In this document: one piece after another, positions 7,656 to 15,996 of the stretch
How the letters are laid out: each line of letters starts with the position of its first letter
Numbering within the stretch: the stretch's first letter is position 1
Assembly (NCBI GenBank): GCA_016256075.1
Contig: SDVU01000283.1
Location: 1-15,996 of the forward strand
DNA length: 15,996 bases
Direction of reading: 5' to 3'
Origin: Dictyocoela muelleri
Lineage: Eukaryota; Microsporidia
The notes under the pieces: model-generated
What the model saw: the letters and a program-made list of their open reading frames with translations, nothing else
What the model was told of the DNA's origin: nothing
Database searches by the model: none
Program-made: the position numbers and the translations under genes

Positions 7656-9350
7656 ATGAGAGACGAAAAAGAATTATCTGATCATCTGAACGAAATTTAT
7701 TGGAAATCCATAATAACTAGACATTCTGAAATTGATGACGAGATTTTAAGACATAAATTATTTTTTGAAAGTTCGGCATTTGACATGGAATCACATGTTC
7801 TGGAGCATCAAAAACGATCAATTAATAAATTTAGTAAAATAAATTCTGTTAATCAGATTGATTGTAAATTTAAAAATGAAAAGTATAATAATAATAATAT
7901 TGAAATACGGCGTATAAATAACAGTGGGTTTTTTATACCAATTAATACTGCTAAAAAATTTGTAACTGATACAGAAATGTTAATAGACGTAGATTCTTTT
8001 AAAAATATTTTCAAAAGACTCAAAGAAGCTGAAAATAAGTTTTTGGAGTTGACAAATTACGATACGACAACTGAAAATAATGAAATTAATAACAATAAAA
8101 AGGAAAATATATATTTTAATACTTTCAACATAGAAGATAGAAATAATGATAATAAAAATCATAACAATAATAATTATGATAATGATGATAATTGGTTTAA
8201 ATATAATATTGATAATAAAAACGAAATAGAATCAAACGCAAATAAGCATTTAACCTCTTATAGTACCTTCAGTAATGAAATATCTAACTTCTACTCATAT
8301 AAAAAAATAGATTGTTCTAATAACATTTATAGAGCAGATATTAAAAACAATTGCACTAATGATATTAAAAATAATACACAAAAAGATATTTTGCCAATTA
8401 ATGAAATATTAAATTTTCAAAACTTAACAATCAATAAATTGAAAACAAATCAAGATAAATTTAAAATAAATAAAATTTGTATTGATAACTTGAAAATCGG
8501 CAACTTGAAAATTGACAAATTAAGTGGATTTAATTCCATCCCTGTATATTTTTATAAAAACCAAACCTTAAATATTGCTAAAATTAATTATAAAAATAAT
8601 CTTAATACAAATAACATTACTTTTAACAATAATAATGATTATAATAATAAAAATCATGATATAAATAATTTTAAATCATTGAATGCTAATAAATATGATA
8701 TTGAAAATTCATCTTTGAAATTATGTAATTTTAAGTCATCACAGTTTAAAATTAGCAAAATTAAATCTCATGATTTAACAAAAATTAACAAAATGATAAA
8801 ACCTTATAACACATCTGAAAATGAACATTTAAAACAAAATAAATTTTGCTTCATTAACGATAATGATTCAAGCCATCTATATAATATAGAAAATGAAATA
8901 AAATATACACTTTCACCATATACTATTCTCATTGAAAACATCTATAAAAACGTTGATCTAAGAACAACATGTATGTTAAAAAATATTCCGAATAAATATA
9001 CTCAAAAAATGTTAATTGAATTGCTTAATGAATCACATTTTGGGACTTTTGATTTTCTTTATTTGCGAATGGATTTTAATAATGAATGTAATGTTGGATA
9101 CGCATTTGTTAATTTTATAGATCCATTAGTAGTTGCTTCTTTTTTTAAAAAGGTTAATGGGAAAGGTTGGAAGAAATATAGCAGTTCAAAGATTGCAGAG
9201 TTAACCTATGCAAGTATTCAAGGTGTAAATAATTTAGTTTTTAAATTTAGAAAAAGTCGGGTAATGGATGAACATAAGAGTTTTAGACCAAAGTTGTTCT
9301 ATACTCAAGGGCCATTTAAAGGATTAGAGAAACCTAATTTTGAAATATAA
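7656..9350 (+). CDS. Mei2-like RNA-binding protein (C-terminal RRM only)
   Basis: The last 130 or so residues (about 434-564) are the C-terminal RRM of the Mei2 family (RRM_2 type). They include LRTTCMLKNIPNKYTQKML, then FGTFDFLYLRMDFNNECNVG followed by YAFVNFIDPL, then NGKGWKKYSSSKIAELTYAS, and the family ending FRPKLFYTQGPFKG. In fission yeast Mei2 this RRM binds a non-coding RNA and drives meiosis; plants have related AML proteins. Here residues 1-430 are Asn/Lys/Ile-rich low complexity, and I see neither of the two N-terminal RRMs that Mei2 and AML proteins carry. A repetitive INKICIDNLKIGNLKIDKL patch lies near residue 275. The first ATG after upstream stops is taken as the start. The family is certain from the RRM; a role in meiosis or sporulation is inference only. 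Confidence 0.88.
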   Translation: MRDEKELSDHLNEIYWKSIITRHSEIDDEILRHKLFFESSAFDMESHVLEHQKRSINKFSKINSVNQIDCKFKNEKYNNNNIEIRRINNSGFFIPINTAKKFVTDTEMLIDVDSFKNIFKRLKEAENKFLELTNYDTTTENNEINNNKKENIYFNTFNIEDRNNDNKNHNNNNYDNDDNWFKYNIDNKNEIESNANKHLTSYSTFSNEISNFYSYKKIDCSNNIYRADIKNNCTNDIKNNTQKDILPINEILNFQNLTINKLKTNQDKFKINKICIDNLKIGNLKIDKLSGFNSIPVYFYKNQTLNIAKINYKNNLNTNNITFNNNNDYNNKNHDINNFKSLNANKYDIENSSLKLCNFKSSQFKISKIKSHDLTKINKMIKPYNTSENEHLKQNKFCFINDNDSSHLYNIENEIKYTLSPYTILIENIYKNVDLRTTCMLKNIPNKYTQKMLIELLNESHFGTFDFLYLRMDFNNECNVGYAFVNFIDPLVVASFFKKVNGKGWKKYSSSKIAELTYASIQGVNNLVFKFRKSRVMDEHKSFRPKLFYTQGPFKGLEKPNFEI

Positions 9351-9758
9351 ATTTATTGCACATTCAAGAAATTTTAATATAAAAATTATCTTAAATTGGT
9401 ACTAAAAAAATATCAAGATTAAAAAACCTATAATCAGTAAGAATAATAAAAAAAATAATATTTAGAAATGATGATCACAATTCAAAAACATTAAAAATAA
9501 AATAAAAATTATAATTCCATTTGATTAATAACTATTAATCTCGTGAAGTTAATTTTTTTAAGTGTTGTAAAAGCGACATCATATTCAAATTATTAATGTA
9601 AAATAAAATTAATAAAAAAATGTAAATTATTATTATTTATTTTTTTTTAATTATTATATATTTATTATTTTCTTTTAATTATTATTATTTTTACTTTTAA
9701 TTATTACTATTTTTAATAGATACATCTTCGTCAAGGAAATATTTTATATTTTCCTTAA
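9351..9758. other. Convergent intergenic spacer, AT low complexity
   Basis: It lies between the 3' ends of the Mei2-like and Asn-rich genes. The part from about 9625 to 9715 is TTATTATTTTT-type low complexity. I see no gene or RNA here. It must hold both 3'-end signals, but no AATAAA can be singled out in such sequence. Confidence 0.6.
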
Positions 9759-11924
9759 TTAATCTCTAATTTTCATATTGATCTCTGATTGTAGTTTATC
9801 TTCAGCCAATTTCTTTTCTACAAAGTCATTCTTTTTATTTCTAAGATTATCAATAATAGTTTTCAATTCATTAACATTATTCATCAATTCATTAGCCTTA
9901 ATCTGTGAATTACCCAATTTTCTTCTATTATTCTCAAATTCCTTTTCATAATTTCTAATTCTCTCATTATAAACATTATTTTCTTCTTTATAAATCTGAA
10001 CCTTTGATTGTAAATCATCAAGTATTCGTTTATATTTAAAAATATCATTTTGTGTCAACCTTAATTTAGTTTTATTCTCGTTCATATTCTTTTCAAGTTC
10101 TTCTTTATTTTTCTGTAAATTTCTATTTTTATTTCTCAATCCAATAATGTTATTTTGAATATTTTCGAATTCATCATTTTGCTCAATTCTTTTTCTATCT
10201 AGATCGGCCAATCGTTCTTCAAGTTCAGAAATCATTTTTGAAATTTTTTCTTCTCTATTTTTGCTTTTTATTTTTTTCATTCGTAAATATTCTTTTCTTG
10301 CTTTTTGAGCTTTGTCAAGATTAATTTCTTCTTTGTTTTTGAGTTGTGATGGTGATAATGAATAAATGTCTGATGATGTATCTTTGAAATCATTAAAATG
10401 GTTAAAATCATTAAAATGATTAAAATCATTAGTATTGTTAAAATCATTAGTATAGTTAAAATCATTAAAATGATTAAAATCATTAGGTTTGTTAATATCA
10501 TTAGTATTGTTTAAATCATTTGATTCATTTTCTTTTTGATTATTGTAAGAGTTTTTATTGTAATCATATTTAAAGTCGTTAATATTATTTTTTAGGTCAT
10601 TAAATTTATCACTATTGCCATTATTTTTATTACTATTATTACCCTTCCCTTTATTACTATGAATATTTTTATTGATACTCTTGTAGGACTCTAATTCTTT
10701 TTTAATTGCTTCCAAATCATTCTTAGAGGCTTTTAAATCTTCAAAGAATGATTTTAAATCCTTATCTTTTAAATTTTTATATTCCTCTTCAAAATCAACC
10801 TCAATCCCGATTTCTTTATTTTTATTCATAAAGTTTGAATTCAAAGGAGGTATTGTTTGAACGTCATCATTATCTTTTTCATTATTATTATACTTATCGT
10901 CGTCATTATTATTATATTTGTTATTATTATATTTATTATTATTAGATTTGTTATTATTAGATTTGTTATTATTAGATTGATTCTCATTTTTATCATTATC
11001 CGTACCTTCCTTAAAAAACGGATTATTAATAAAATCATCACTTAAATTATTTTTTTTAAAATCAGGAATAATATTTTTCTTATCATTGAAAGAATTTGTT
11101 ATTGATGAATATTTATCATTAATGTGTTTATTATTATCATTATTATTATAATTGATATTATCACCTTTATTATTATTATCATTATTATCATAATTGATAT
11201 TATCTCCTTTATTATTATTAATGCCTTCTCTTCCCCGGGTATGGTTTTTTATTGTATTTAATAATTCATCAGGATTAATATTTTCAGATAACAATGATTG
11301 TTGGTTATTTGAAGGATCGATTAAGTAATTTAAAAGTTGATTTATAACATTAAATTTATTCTTATCATTAAATTTATTCTTATCATTAAATTTATTCTTA
11401 TCATTAAATTTATTCTTATCATTATTCTGATTATTGAAATTATTTTCATTATTAAAGTTCTTATTAATAAAATCCTTATTTTCATCAATCGTTTTGTTAT
11501 TTCTTCTATTTTCAATGTCCTTTAATAATCGTTTAATATCATCTTTAGAAATATAATTTTTTAAATTCACATCTTTATCATTATTAATATTGAGTCTATC
11601 ATTATTGGAATTATCATTATTAGAATTATCATTATTAATATTATATTTATCATTATTAATATTATATTTATCATTATTAATATTATATTTATCATTATTA
11701 ATATTAGATCTATCATTATTATTTTTATAATCATCTTTGTTCATTAGTAATTCTTTATATGCAGCATTACTAACAACAACACTATCTTCATCATCACCTT
11801 TTTTAATATTGTTACTAATCAAACTAGCCATTTCAACCATCTCTCTTGGTGATATATTCTTATCAACACCAACATCATCAACAAGAATTATTTTGGACAG
11901 AACTATTCCTATTAGTAGCATCAT
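9759..11924 (-). CDS. Asn-rich repeat protein with C-terminal coiled coil, possibly secreted
   Basis: I do not recognise this 721-residue protein. Residues 2-16 (MLLIGIVLSKIILVD) are hydrophobic and could be a short signal peptide or anchor, though the Lys at 11 weakens this. Residues about 17-62 are ordinary sequence (ISPREMVEMASLISNNIKK). From about 63 to 545 the protein is Asn/Asp/Lys-rich and built largely from tandem repeats: a YNINNDK type, a KNKFND type, an NNNKS/NNNKY type and a DFN(H/Y/N)(F/T)N type. A less repetitive, charged segment lies in between (EVDFEEEYKNLKDKDLKSFF). Residues about 555-715 show heptad-like, Glu/Lys/Leu-rich sequence typical of a long coiled coil (EEKISKMISELEERLADLDR). 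The start is the first ATG after an in-frame stop. A secreted or spore-surface structural role is possible but unproven. Confidence 0.75.
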   Translation of the reverse strand: MMLLIGIVLSKIILVDDVGVDKNISPREMVEMASLISNNIKKGDDEDSVVVSNAAYKELLMNKDDYKNNNDRSNINNDKYNINNDKYNINNDKYNINNDNSNNDNSNNDRLNINNDKDVNLKNYISKDDIKRLLKDIENRRNNKTIDENKDFINKNFNNENNFNNQNNDKNKFNDKNKFNDKNKFNDKNKFNVINQLLNYLIDPSNNQQSLLSENINPDELLNTIKNHTRGREGINNNKGDNINYDNNDNNNKGDNINYNNNDNNKHINDKYSSITNSFNDKKNIIPDFKKNNLSDDFINNPFFKEGTDNDKNENQSNNNKSNNNKSNNNKYNNNKYNNNDDDKYNNNEKDNDDVQTIPPLNSNFMNKNKEIGIEVDFEEEYKNLKDKDLKSFFEDLKASKNDLEAIKKELESYKSINKNIHSNKGKGNNSNKNNGNSDKFNDLKNNINDFKYDYNKNSYNNQKENESNDLNNTNDINKPNDFNHFNDFNYTNDFNNTNDFNHFNDFNHFNDFKDTSSDIYSLSPSQLKNKEEINLDKAQKARKEYLRMKKIKSKNREEKISKMISELEERLADLDRKRIEQNDEFENIQNNIIGLRNKNRNLQKNKEELEKNMNENKTKLRLTQNDIFKYKRILDDLQSKVQIYKEENNVYNERIRNYEKEFENNRRKLGNSQIKANELMNNVNELKTIIDNLRNKKNDFVEKKLAEDKLQSEINMKIRD
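10387..10512 (-). repeat. 18-bp in-frame repeats, seven units
   Basis: Units of the type AAATCATTAAAATGATTA (plus strand) encode DFN-x-(F/T)-N hexapeptides, such as DFNHFN and DFNYTN. Two variants (H-F and Y/N-T) alternate in blocks, suggesting amplification of groups of units. Confidence 0.8.
10906..10980 (-). repeat. 15-bp in-frame repeats, five units
   Basis: Units of TTATTATTAGATTTG (plus strand) encode NNNKS or NNNKY pentapeptides inside the Asn-rich gene. Confidence 0.75.
11349..11420 (-). repeat. 18-bp perfect in-frame repeats, four units
   Basis: Four identical copies of ATTAAATTTATTCTTATC (plus strand) encode KNKFND hexapeptides. Perfect identity implies recent expansion, so length variation between strains is expected. 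Confidence 0.85.
11631..11714 (-). repeat. 21-bp in-frame repeats, four units
   Basis: Three identical units plus one variant of 21 bp encode the heptapeptide (Y/S)NINNDK. Related partial units continue to about 11580. Confidence 0.8.
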
Positions 11925-12132
11925 CTGGTATAAACAATGGTTGGTATAAATGAATCTTTTTTAGATTTTTAAAACAATGTTTTAAAGTAATTGTATTGTT
12001 GTTTTATAATTTATTATTAATAATTATTTGTTGAATTTTATAGTATTTTTAATGTATTGTTTATATTTATAGTAAATCAAAATAGGATTTTTAATTGTTT
12101 TGTTAGATTATTAGAATGTTAGAATGTTTTGT

Positions 12133-12288
12133 TATTGTCTATTTTAATTTGTTAATTGTCTTATTTTAATTTGGTAATTGTCTTATTTTAATTTGTTAAT
12201 TAGCGTCTTATTTTAATTTGTTAATTGGCTATTTTAATTTATTAATTGTTTTGTTAGTTTGTTAATTGTTTTGATAGTTTGTTTTATT
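12133..12288 (+). repeat. Imperfect intergenic tandem repeats, about 22 bp
   Basis: The core ATTTTAATTTGTTAATTG recurs about four times at close to 22-bp spacing, then decays into shorter GTTAATTGTTTTG pieces. Confidence 0.65.
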
Positions 12289-12534
12289 CTTATTTCGTTT
12301 GATTTTGTTTCATAAAATAGTCGATGTTTATATTTTTTAATGATTATTTGTTAATAACTGGTAATAATTGGCTTTGAATAAAAAAGATTGTCATTGAAAA
12401 AATATTAGAATTTTTATTTTATGCAATATTTTTTTCTTTTATAGTTCCAGAATTTATGCAATAAATGAAATAAAAATTATATTGAAGATTTTTTAATGCG
12501 CGTTATAAGCAATTTACTCTTTAATAAAGTAAAA

Positions 12535-12740
12535 ATTAATAAAGTAAAATCATTAATAAACTATATAATCATTAATACATTTAAAATTAATAAAGTAAAA
12601 TCATTAATAAACTATATAATCATTAATAAATTAAAAATTAATAAACTTTTAATAGTTAATAAAATTTCAATCATTAATAAATTATATATTAATAAAGTAA
12701 AATCATTAATAAACTATATAATCATTAATAAAATTAATAA
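12535..12740 (+). repeat. Intergenic repeat with unit of about 45-50 bp
   Basis: The block ATTAATAAAGTAAAATCATT, followed by AATAAACTATATAATCATTA, appears near-identically at about 12535, 12587 and 12687, with decayed versions between. AATCATTAATAA pieces trail off to about 12770. Confidence 0.75.
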
Positions 12741-12949
12741 TCATTAATAATTTAATAATCATTAATAAATTTAATTGCTTTATTAAATAACTTTAATAAT
12801 CTTTTAATTATTAATAATCTTATTTAATTATATAAACACCTTAAAATAACTATTGGCTACTTCATTTGTTCAAATTTTGAAATGTAAAAATTGGTAATTT
12901 CTAGAAAAATAATAAAAAAATAAAAATCAATAAAAAACAATCCACGCGA

Positions 12950-13951
12950 ATGAATTTATACGAAACATTAGGAGTAGCACGCACAGCATCAGAAGATGAA
13001 ATAAAAAAAGCATACAATCGATTAGTCCTTAAATATCATCCTGACAGACACAAAAACAAGAGTGAAAGAGAGATGAAAGAAATTACGGAAAAGTTCATGA
13101 AGATTAAAGAGGCCTATGATATATTGAGTGATAAAAAGAAGAGAGCCGAGTATGATAAGTATGGTAGTGTAGGAAATGGTTATAATTTTAAGGATTTTAA
13201 TTTTAATAATTTTAAAGATGATAATTTTAAAGATGGTAATTTTAAATATCGTAATTTTTATTTCGGCAATTTTAATTTCGGCAATTTTGATTTCAGCAAT
13301 TTTGATTTTGGTAATTTTGGATTTGGAAATTTTAAGAATTTTACGGATTTTAAAAATTTTAAATCGACAGATCCTTTTGAAGAAATCTTCAGTAAATCCC
13401 AACAACCTTCAAAATATGTTTTACGTCTAACATTATCAGAATTACATACTGGTTGTTTAAGGAAAGTAAAAATAATTCGTAATAGATTTGGCAGACGTGA
13501 AGAAAAAATTTTAGATGTAAAAATTAGTCCGGGAGAAAAAAACGGGACTCAATTTATCTTTAAAGGTGAAGGTGATGAAAATAGTGCGAATAGCTTTAAA
13601 TATGGTTTGAATAACAATTTTAATAATAGTTTTAAAAATAATGACTTAATTGTTATTGTTGAAGAAATTCCCGATAAAATATTTAAACGTAAGGAAAATG
13701 ATCTTGAGGTAAAAATAAGGATTACATTTAGAGATTTAATACGTGGTTTTTCAACACCTTTAAGTTTACCAGGTGGTCGTGTTTACAATGTTACACATCG
13801 AGATGTTAGAAAGATTGGGGATTGGAATGTTATAAGTGGAAAGGGAATGGCTAAAAAGAATGGTGGTGTTGGTGATCTTAAAGTCTTTTTTACTATGGAT
13901 GTTCCCTTGATGGAGGATTATAAACGGTCAGGAATGGCTAGGTATCTTTAG
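12950..13951 (+). CDS. Class B DnaJ/Hsp40 co-chaperone (Sis1/DNAJB1-like)
   Basis: DnaJ proteins bind substrate and stimulate Hsp70 ATP hydrolysis. The J-domain spans residues 1-72, with the essential HPD at 30-32 in [11 protein letters not shown] and the usual helix IV ending RAEYDKYG. A linker at about 73-150 replaces the Gly/Phe region of the family; here it is a Phe/Asn/Gly repeat. From about 155 the C-terminal peptide-binding domains follow: [20 protein letters not shown], then [20 protein letters not shown], then [20 protein letters not shown] and [10 protein letters not shown]. No cysteine-rich zinc-finger domain is present, so it is class B. An Asn-rich insert (about 205-225) interrupts the C-terminal region. 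There is no signal peptide, so a cytosolic or nuclear place is expected. The start is the ATG that opens a perfect J-domain. Confidence 0.93.
   Translation: MNLYETLGVARTASEDEIKKAYNRLVLKYHPDRHKNKSEREMKEITEKFMKIKEAYDILSDKKKRAEYDKYGSVGNGYNFKDFNFNNFKDDNFKDGNFKYRNFYFGNFNFGNFDFSNFDFGNFGFGNFKNFTDFKNFKSTDPFEEIFSKSQQPSKYVLRLTLSELHTGCLRKVKIIRNRFGRREEKILDVKISPGEKNGTQFIFKGEGDENSANSFKYGLNNNFNNSFKNNDLIVIVEEIPDKIFKRKENDLEVKIRITFRDLIRGFSTPLSLPGGRVYNVTHRDVRKIGDWNVISGKGMAKKNGGVGDLKVFFTMDVPLMEDYKRSGMARYL
13253..13327 (+). repeat. 15-bp in-frame repeats in the DnaJ linker
   Basis: Five units of the type AATTTTAATTTCGGC encode N-F-x-F-G/S pentapeptides at residues 102-126, giving [16 protein letters not shown]. 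Related, less regular FNNFKDDNF units precede them. Confidence 0.85.
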
Positions 13952-14384
13952 AATTAATCAAAAAAATATTCATTTGTGATATATTTAATTGTTTTAATGA
14001 TTCATTTTTACTCAATATGATTTATAATTATTCAAAGATTGTGTGAATGTTTAATAAAAATGTTTTAGACAAAGATTAAGATATTAAATTTAATTAGTTT
14101 TTGTTCTTTTAATAGTAATTTATATTCAGAATAAACCCCGATAATACATCTGTATACCTCTTAAACATCAGGGTTGCCCTTTCTTTTAGACATCCTTTGA
14201 TAAAATATCGTAAACTACCCAATATGGCATTATTGAGAAAAAATTAAATTTCTTTTCAGTGAATCTTCTTAATTTGAACGCTTTTGTATATTTTTTTTCA
14301 GTTTAACAATTAAGAATATGAACATTATTTATATATGTTATTTTTACTTATAAATAATTACAAACCCAGAAAAGTAATCACATA
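13952..14384. other. Spacer without recognisable content
   Basis: AT-rich sequence downstream of DnaJ. No reading frame, tRNA or repeat can be supported. Confidence 0.5.
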
Positions 14385-14520
14385 TATTGGTCATGATCAT
14401 GGTTCTTGGTATTCATATTTTGTGTCATTCACAATCTAATCATATGTCTGACTTTGGAGGTGATTTTCGTTTTATCTCTGACTCATCGGGACAGAAATAT
14501 ATAAGTTTTTAGAGGCTTGT
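14385..14520 (-). mobile_element. Remnant of the tRNA-headed SINE-like repeat (copy E)
   Basis: On the plus strand GATTTTCGTTTTATCTCTGA matches GATTTTCCTTTTATCAATGA of copy D, continuing to TAGAGGCTT. To its left GGTCATGATCATGGTTCTTG and TGTCATTC match the 3' third of copy D in the same order. It lies on the same strand as copy D, about 150 bp beyond its 3' end, echoing the head-to-tail A-B pair. The head is lost or unrecognisable. Confidence 0.6.
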
Positions 14521-14671
14521 TTCGAAAGATGCCTACTATGAGGAAGACATTTTTTTACAAAAGCGTTTATTAAAAATTTAATTATTGACCTATATAATTT
14601 TAAAATTATTAGATAAAATATTTTTGAATATAATAATATGATTTGAATATTATGAAATTTTAAAATATTGT

Positions 14672-15130
14672 ATATTTATTACATGTTGACAACATCCATG
14701 GCTGCCAGCCCGGAGAGTTGTCTCCAACCATAGTCTTATGACCTTTGGTTCCTGGTGTTCCAATAATATGTCAATTCCTAAGCTACCCAGAAGCCCAGCT
14801 GTATACGCGATTTTCCTTTTATCAATGACTCAGCAGGATAGAGGTAATTAGAGGCTTTTTCATGAATTTTTATTTTGAACTACTTTAGCCGAGAAGAATC
14901 GCCGCACTCATCCCCACTCCTAGGATAATCCCTTATGTTTCATTGTCAGATTAGACCAAGTCTTAATCAGCTATACTACACTGGAACAACTGTATTTAAT
15001 ACTATATTTCTATAGTTTTTGACCGCTAATGTCATTCCCTCATTATTTATTAAAGAGTGACGTCAGCGGCATTTAAACCACAATACTTAAAATTTACATT
15101 CAAGAATGTTTACCACTGAGCTATCTAGCC
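14672..15130 (-). mobile_element. tRNA-headed SINE-like element, copy D (near full length)
   Basis: This minus-strand copy is about 459 bp. Read on its own strand it starts GGCTAGATAGCTCAGTGG (A box 15113-15123). The B box is degenerate (GGTTTAAATGCC, about 15068-15079), then TGACGTCACTCTTTAATAAA. The body keeps ACTATA-GAAA-TATAGT (15001-15016), GTTCCAGTGTAGTATAGC, GATGAGTGCGGCGA and TATCCTGCTGAGTCATTGAT. It ends with GGTTGGAGACAACTCTCCGG and TTGTCAACATGTAATA. It is the copy closest to A over the body. With the B box mutated it is probably transcriptionally weak. Confidence 0.77.
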
Positions 15131-15857
15131 TAATCGGTTATTACAGTATGTATAAAAGATATAATAATGAAAATTTTAGATCCTTTGCCGATTTCTTATT
15201 CCGTAATTTACGGTATTTTTTTCAAGGAATGCTAAGAAAATTGGAACTAAATTTTTTTTTTTTAGATTCCAATCATGTTTTTCACACTTTCTTTTTTTTA
15301 CTAAAATTAGAAATTAAAAATTTAATAAAACGATTACTACGAATTAATATAAAAGATAAATTGTTGCCTTACAATAAGCCGTGCTTTATGACTGGTTAAT
15401 GATTAAAGATTTGCTAATGCTTGTTATTTCATCATTATTTAGCTTTCTCTCGTATTGTCTAAATCTTCTCTTCGTTATCACCAATGGTTTATTTATTAAC
15501 CTGCCAATTTATATTTTTTAATCACAGAAATTTGTATTTTTACAAATGTCATCAGCGATTGAGAAATTACAGCTCTCAGTCATTAATCTTAATGTGGATG
15601 GCTTCATATCATCAAAAGACCATTATATTCAGGTAAAAAAATAAAACAAAGAGTTAAAAAAATACAATATAAAATCTGCAGTTAACACTTTCTAATGAAA
15701 ACAAAATATTAACTACTAAATTGTTACGCTTCATTTATTAAAAATAATCGGATGCTGTCATTAAAAGCACAATCAAAACATAAAATTTAAAAATATTTAT
15801 TTTTTTAGTTTACTTATAAATGGCCGATTTTAGTAAAAGCCATTTTTACGTCTAAAG
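15131..15857. other. Spacer with no firm gene
   Basis: An open frame at 15106-15399 starts inside the head of copy D and resembles nothing I know, so I do not call it. A weak candidate for a small, possibly spliced gene at 15546 is listed separately. Confidence 0.5.
15546..15644 (+). CDS. Weak candidate: tiny ORF or first exon
   Basis: The ATG at 15546 opens 32 codons that start MSSAIEKLQLSVINLNVDGF and end YIQVKK. Its composition is less AT-driven than the surroundings. Codon 29 is followed by GTAAAA (15633), a possible 5' splice site. TTTTTTAG (15801-15808) could be the matching acceptor, after which the frame continues FTYKWPILVKAIFTSKEW and stops inside the hAT-like end. No family is recognised and there is no C-run at the start. 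It may well be chance. Confidence 0.15.
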   Translation: MSSAIEKLQLSVINLNVDGFISSKDHYIQVKK

Positions 15858-15996
15858 AATGGGTGGGCAAATAGCGGCCTGCGGACCAAAAGTGGCCTGC
15901 GAGATATTTTGTGCGGCCTGCGTGCAAATAGAAAATTACATATATTTGGTATATTATTCAACTTTTATTATAAATAAGCTATTTTTAACTTTATTG
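15858..15996 (+). mobile_element. Probable left end of a hAT-superfamily DNA transposon (runs off the window)
   Basis: GGGTGGGCAAATAGCGGCCT (15861-15880) and the following GCGGACC resemble the CAGxGGTGGGCAAA...CGGCCCGCGG-type ends of many animal hAT elements. The sequence turns abruptly GC-rich in an AT-rich region, and the octamer GGCCTGCG repeats three times. The first bases of the expected CAGG end are degenerate (AATG). The other end and any transposase are outside the window, so the 8-bp target duplication cannot be tested. Confidence 0.5.
15876..15922 (+). repeat. Three subterminal GGCCTGCG motifs
   Basis: GGCCTGCG occurs at 15876-15883, 15894-15901 and 15915-15922, with 18- and 21-base steps. 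Spaced subterminal repeats are a known feature of hAT ends, where they bind transposase. Confidence 0.55.

Larger units (their letters stand above)
11925..12949. other. Divergent intergenic region of about 1 kb
   Basis: This is the space between the 5' ends of the Asn-rich gene (-) and the DnaJ gene (+), so both promoters should lie here. It holds the two tandem arrays listed separately. No C-run is seen at either start, and I see no RNA gene. The open frame at 12496-12747 only translates the tandem array. Confidence 0.6.

Noticed and set aside
10857-11525. Ile-rich ORFs opposite the Asn-rich gene
   Set aside because: They are antisense readings of Asn codon repeats.
12496-12747. 83-codon ORF upstream of DnaJ
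   Set aside because: It merely translates the intergenic tandem array.
12133-12770. CRISPR-like array
   Set aside because: Units are contiguous AT-rich tandem repeats without spacers of constant length, in a eukaryotic context.
15106-15399. 97-codon ORF beginning in the head of copy D
   Set aside because: The first codons come from the repeat, the rest is Phe/Leu/Lys-rich AT-driven sequence, and no family or start signal is seen.

Overview
The window is very AT-rich and intron-poor. It looks like part of a microsporidian genome, or at least that of a very reduced fungus-like eukaryote. Two housekeeping genes carry an uninterrupted run of C immediately upstream of the ATG: seven C's before FIP1 and four before RPL22. 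That is the CCC/GGG start-proximal signal known from microsporidia. The protein-coding content is eukaryotic: a polyadenylation factor Fip1, ribosomal protein eL22, a Mei2-type RNA-binding protein and a class B DnaJ. I cannot name the genus. The assignment is an inference, at about 0.75.

Layout, left to right. 1-550: decayed 3' end of a repeat, then empty spacer. 551-1612 (-): FIP1, with its Fip1 motif and two separate ten-residue repeat arrays. 1733-2630: two head-to-tail copies of a repeat of about 450 bp that begins with a tRNA-like pol III promoter. 2716-3072 (+): RPL22. 3140-4896 (-): a dead pogo/Tigger-type DNA transposon. 4979-5430: a third good copy of the tRNA-headed repeat. 5505-7521 (+): a second, different dead pogo/Tigger element with good TIRs and a TA duplication. 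7656-9350 (+): Mei2-like protein. 9759-11924 (-): a large Asn-rich, possibly secreted coiled-coil protein of unknown role. 11925-12949: a divergent intergenic region with two AT-rich tandem arrays. 12950-13951 (+): DnaJ. 14385-15130 (-): two more copies of the tRNA-headed repeat, one nearly whole and one a remnant. 15858-15996: the left end of what looks like a hAT transposon, running out of the window.

The host genes do not form an operon and share no single pathway. Two act on mRNA (Fip1 in 3'-end formation, Mei2-like in RNA binding), one is ribosomal and one is a chaperone. In FIP1, the Asn-rich gene and the DnaJ gene, low-complexity coding stretches have grown by in-frame tandem duplication of 15-, 18-, 21- or 30-bp units.

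The most novel item is the tRNA-headed repeat. It has at least six whole or partial copies here, tRNA-like A/B box spacing, several conserved hairpins and tandem head-to-tail arrangement. I read it as a SINE-like, pol III-transcribed, non-autonomous family. I do not recognise it as any family I know.
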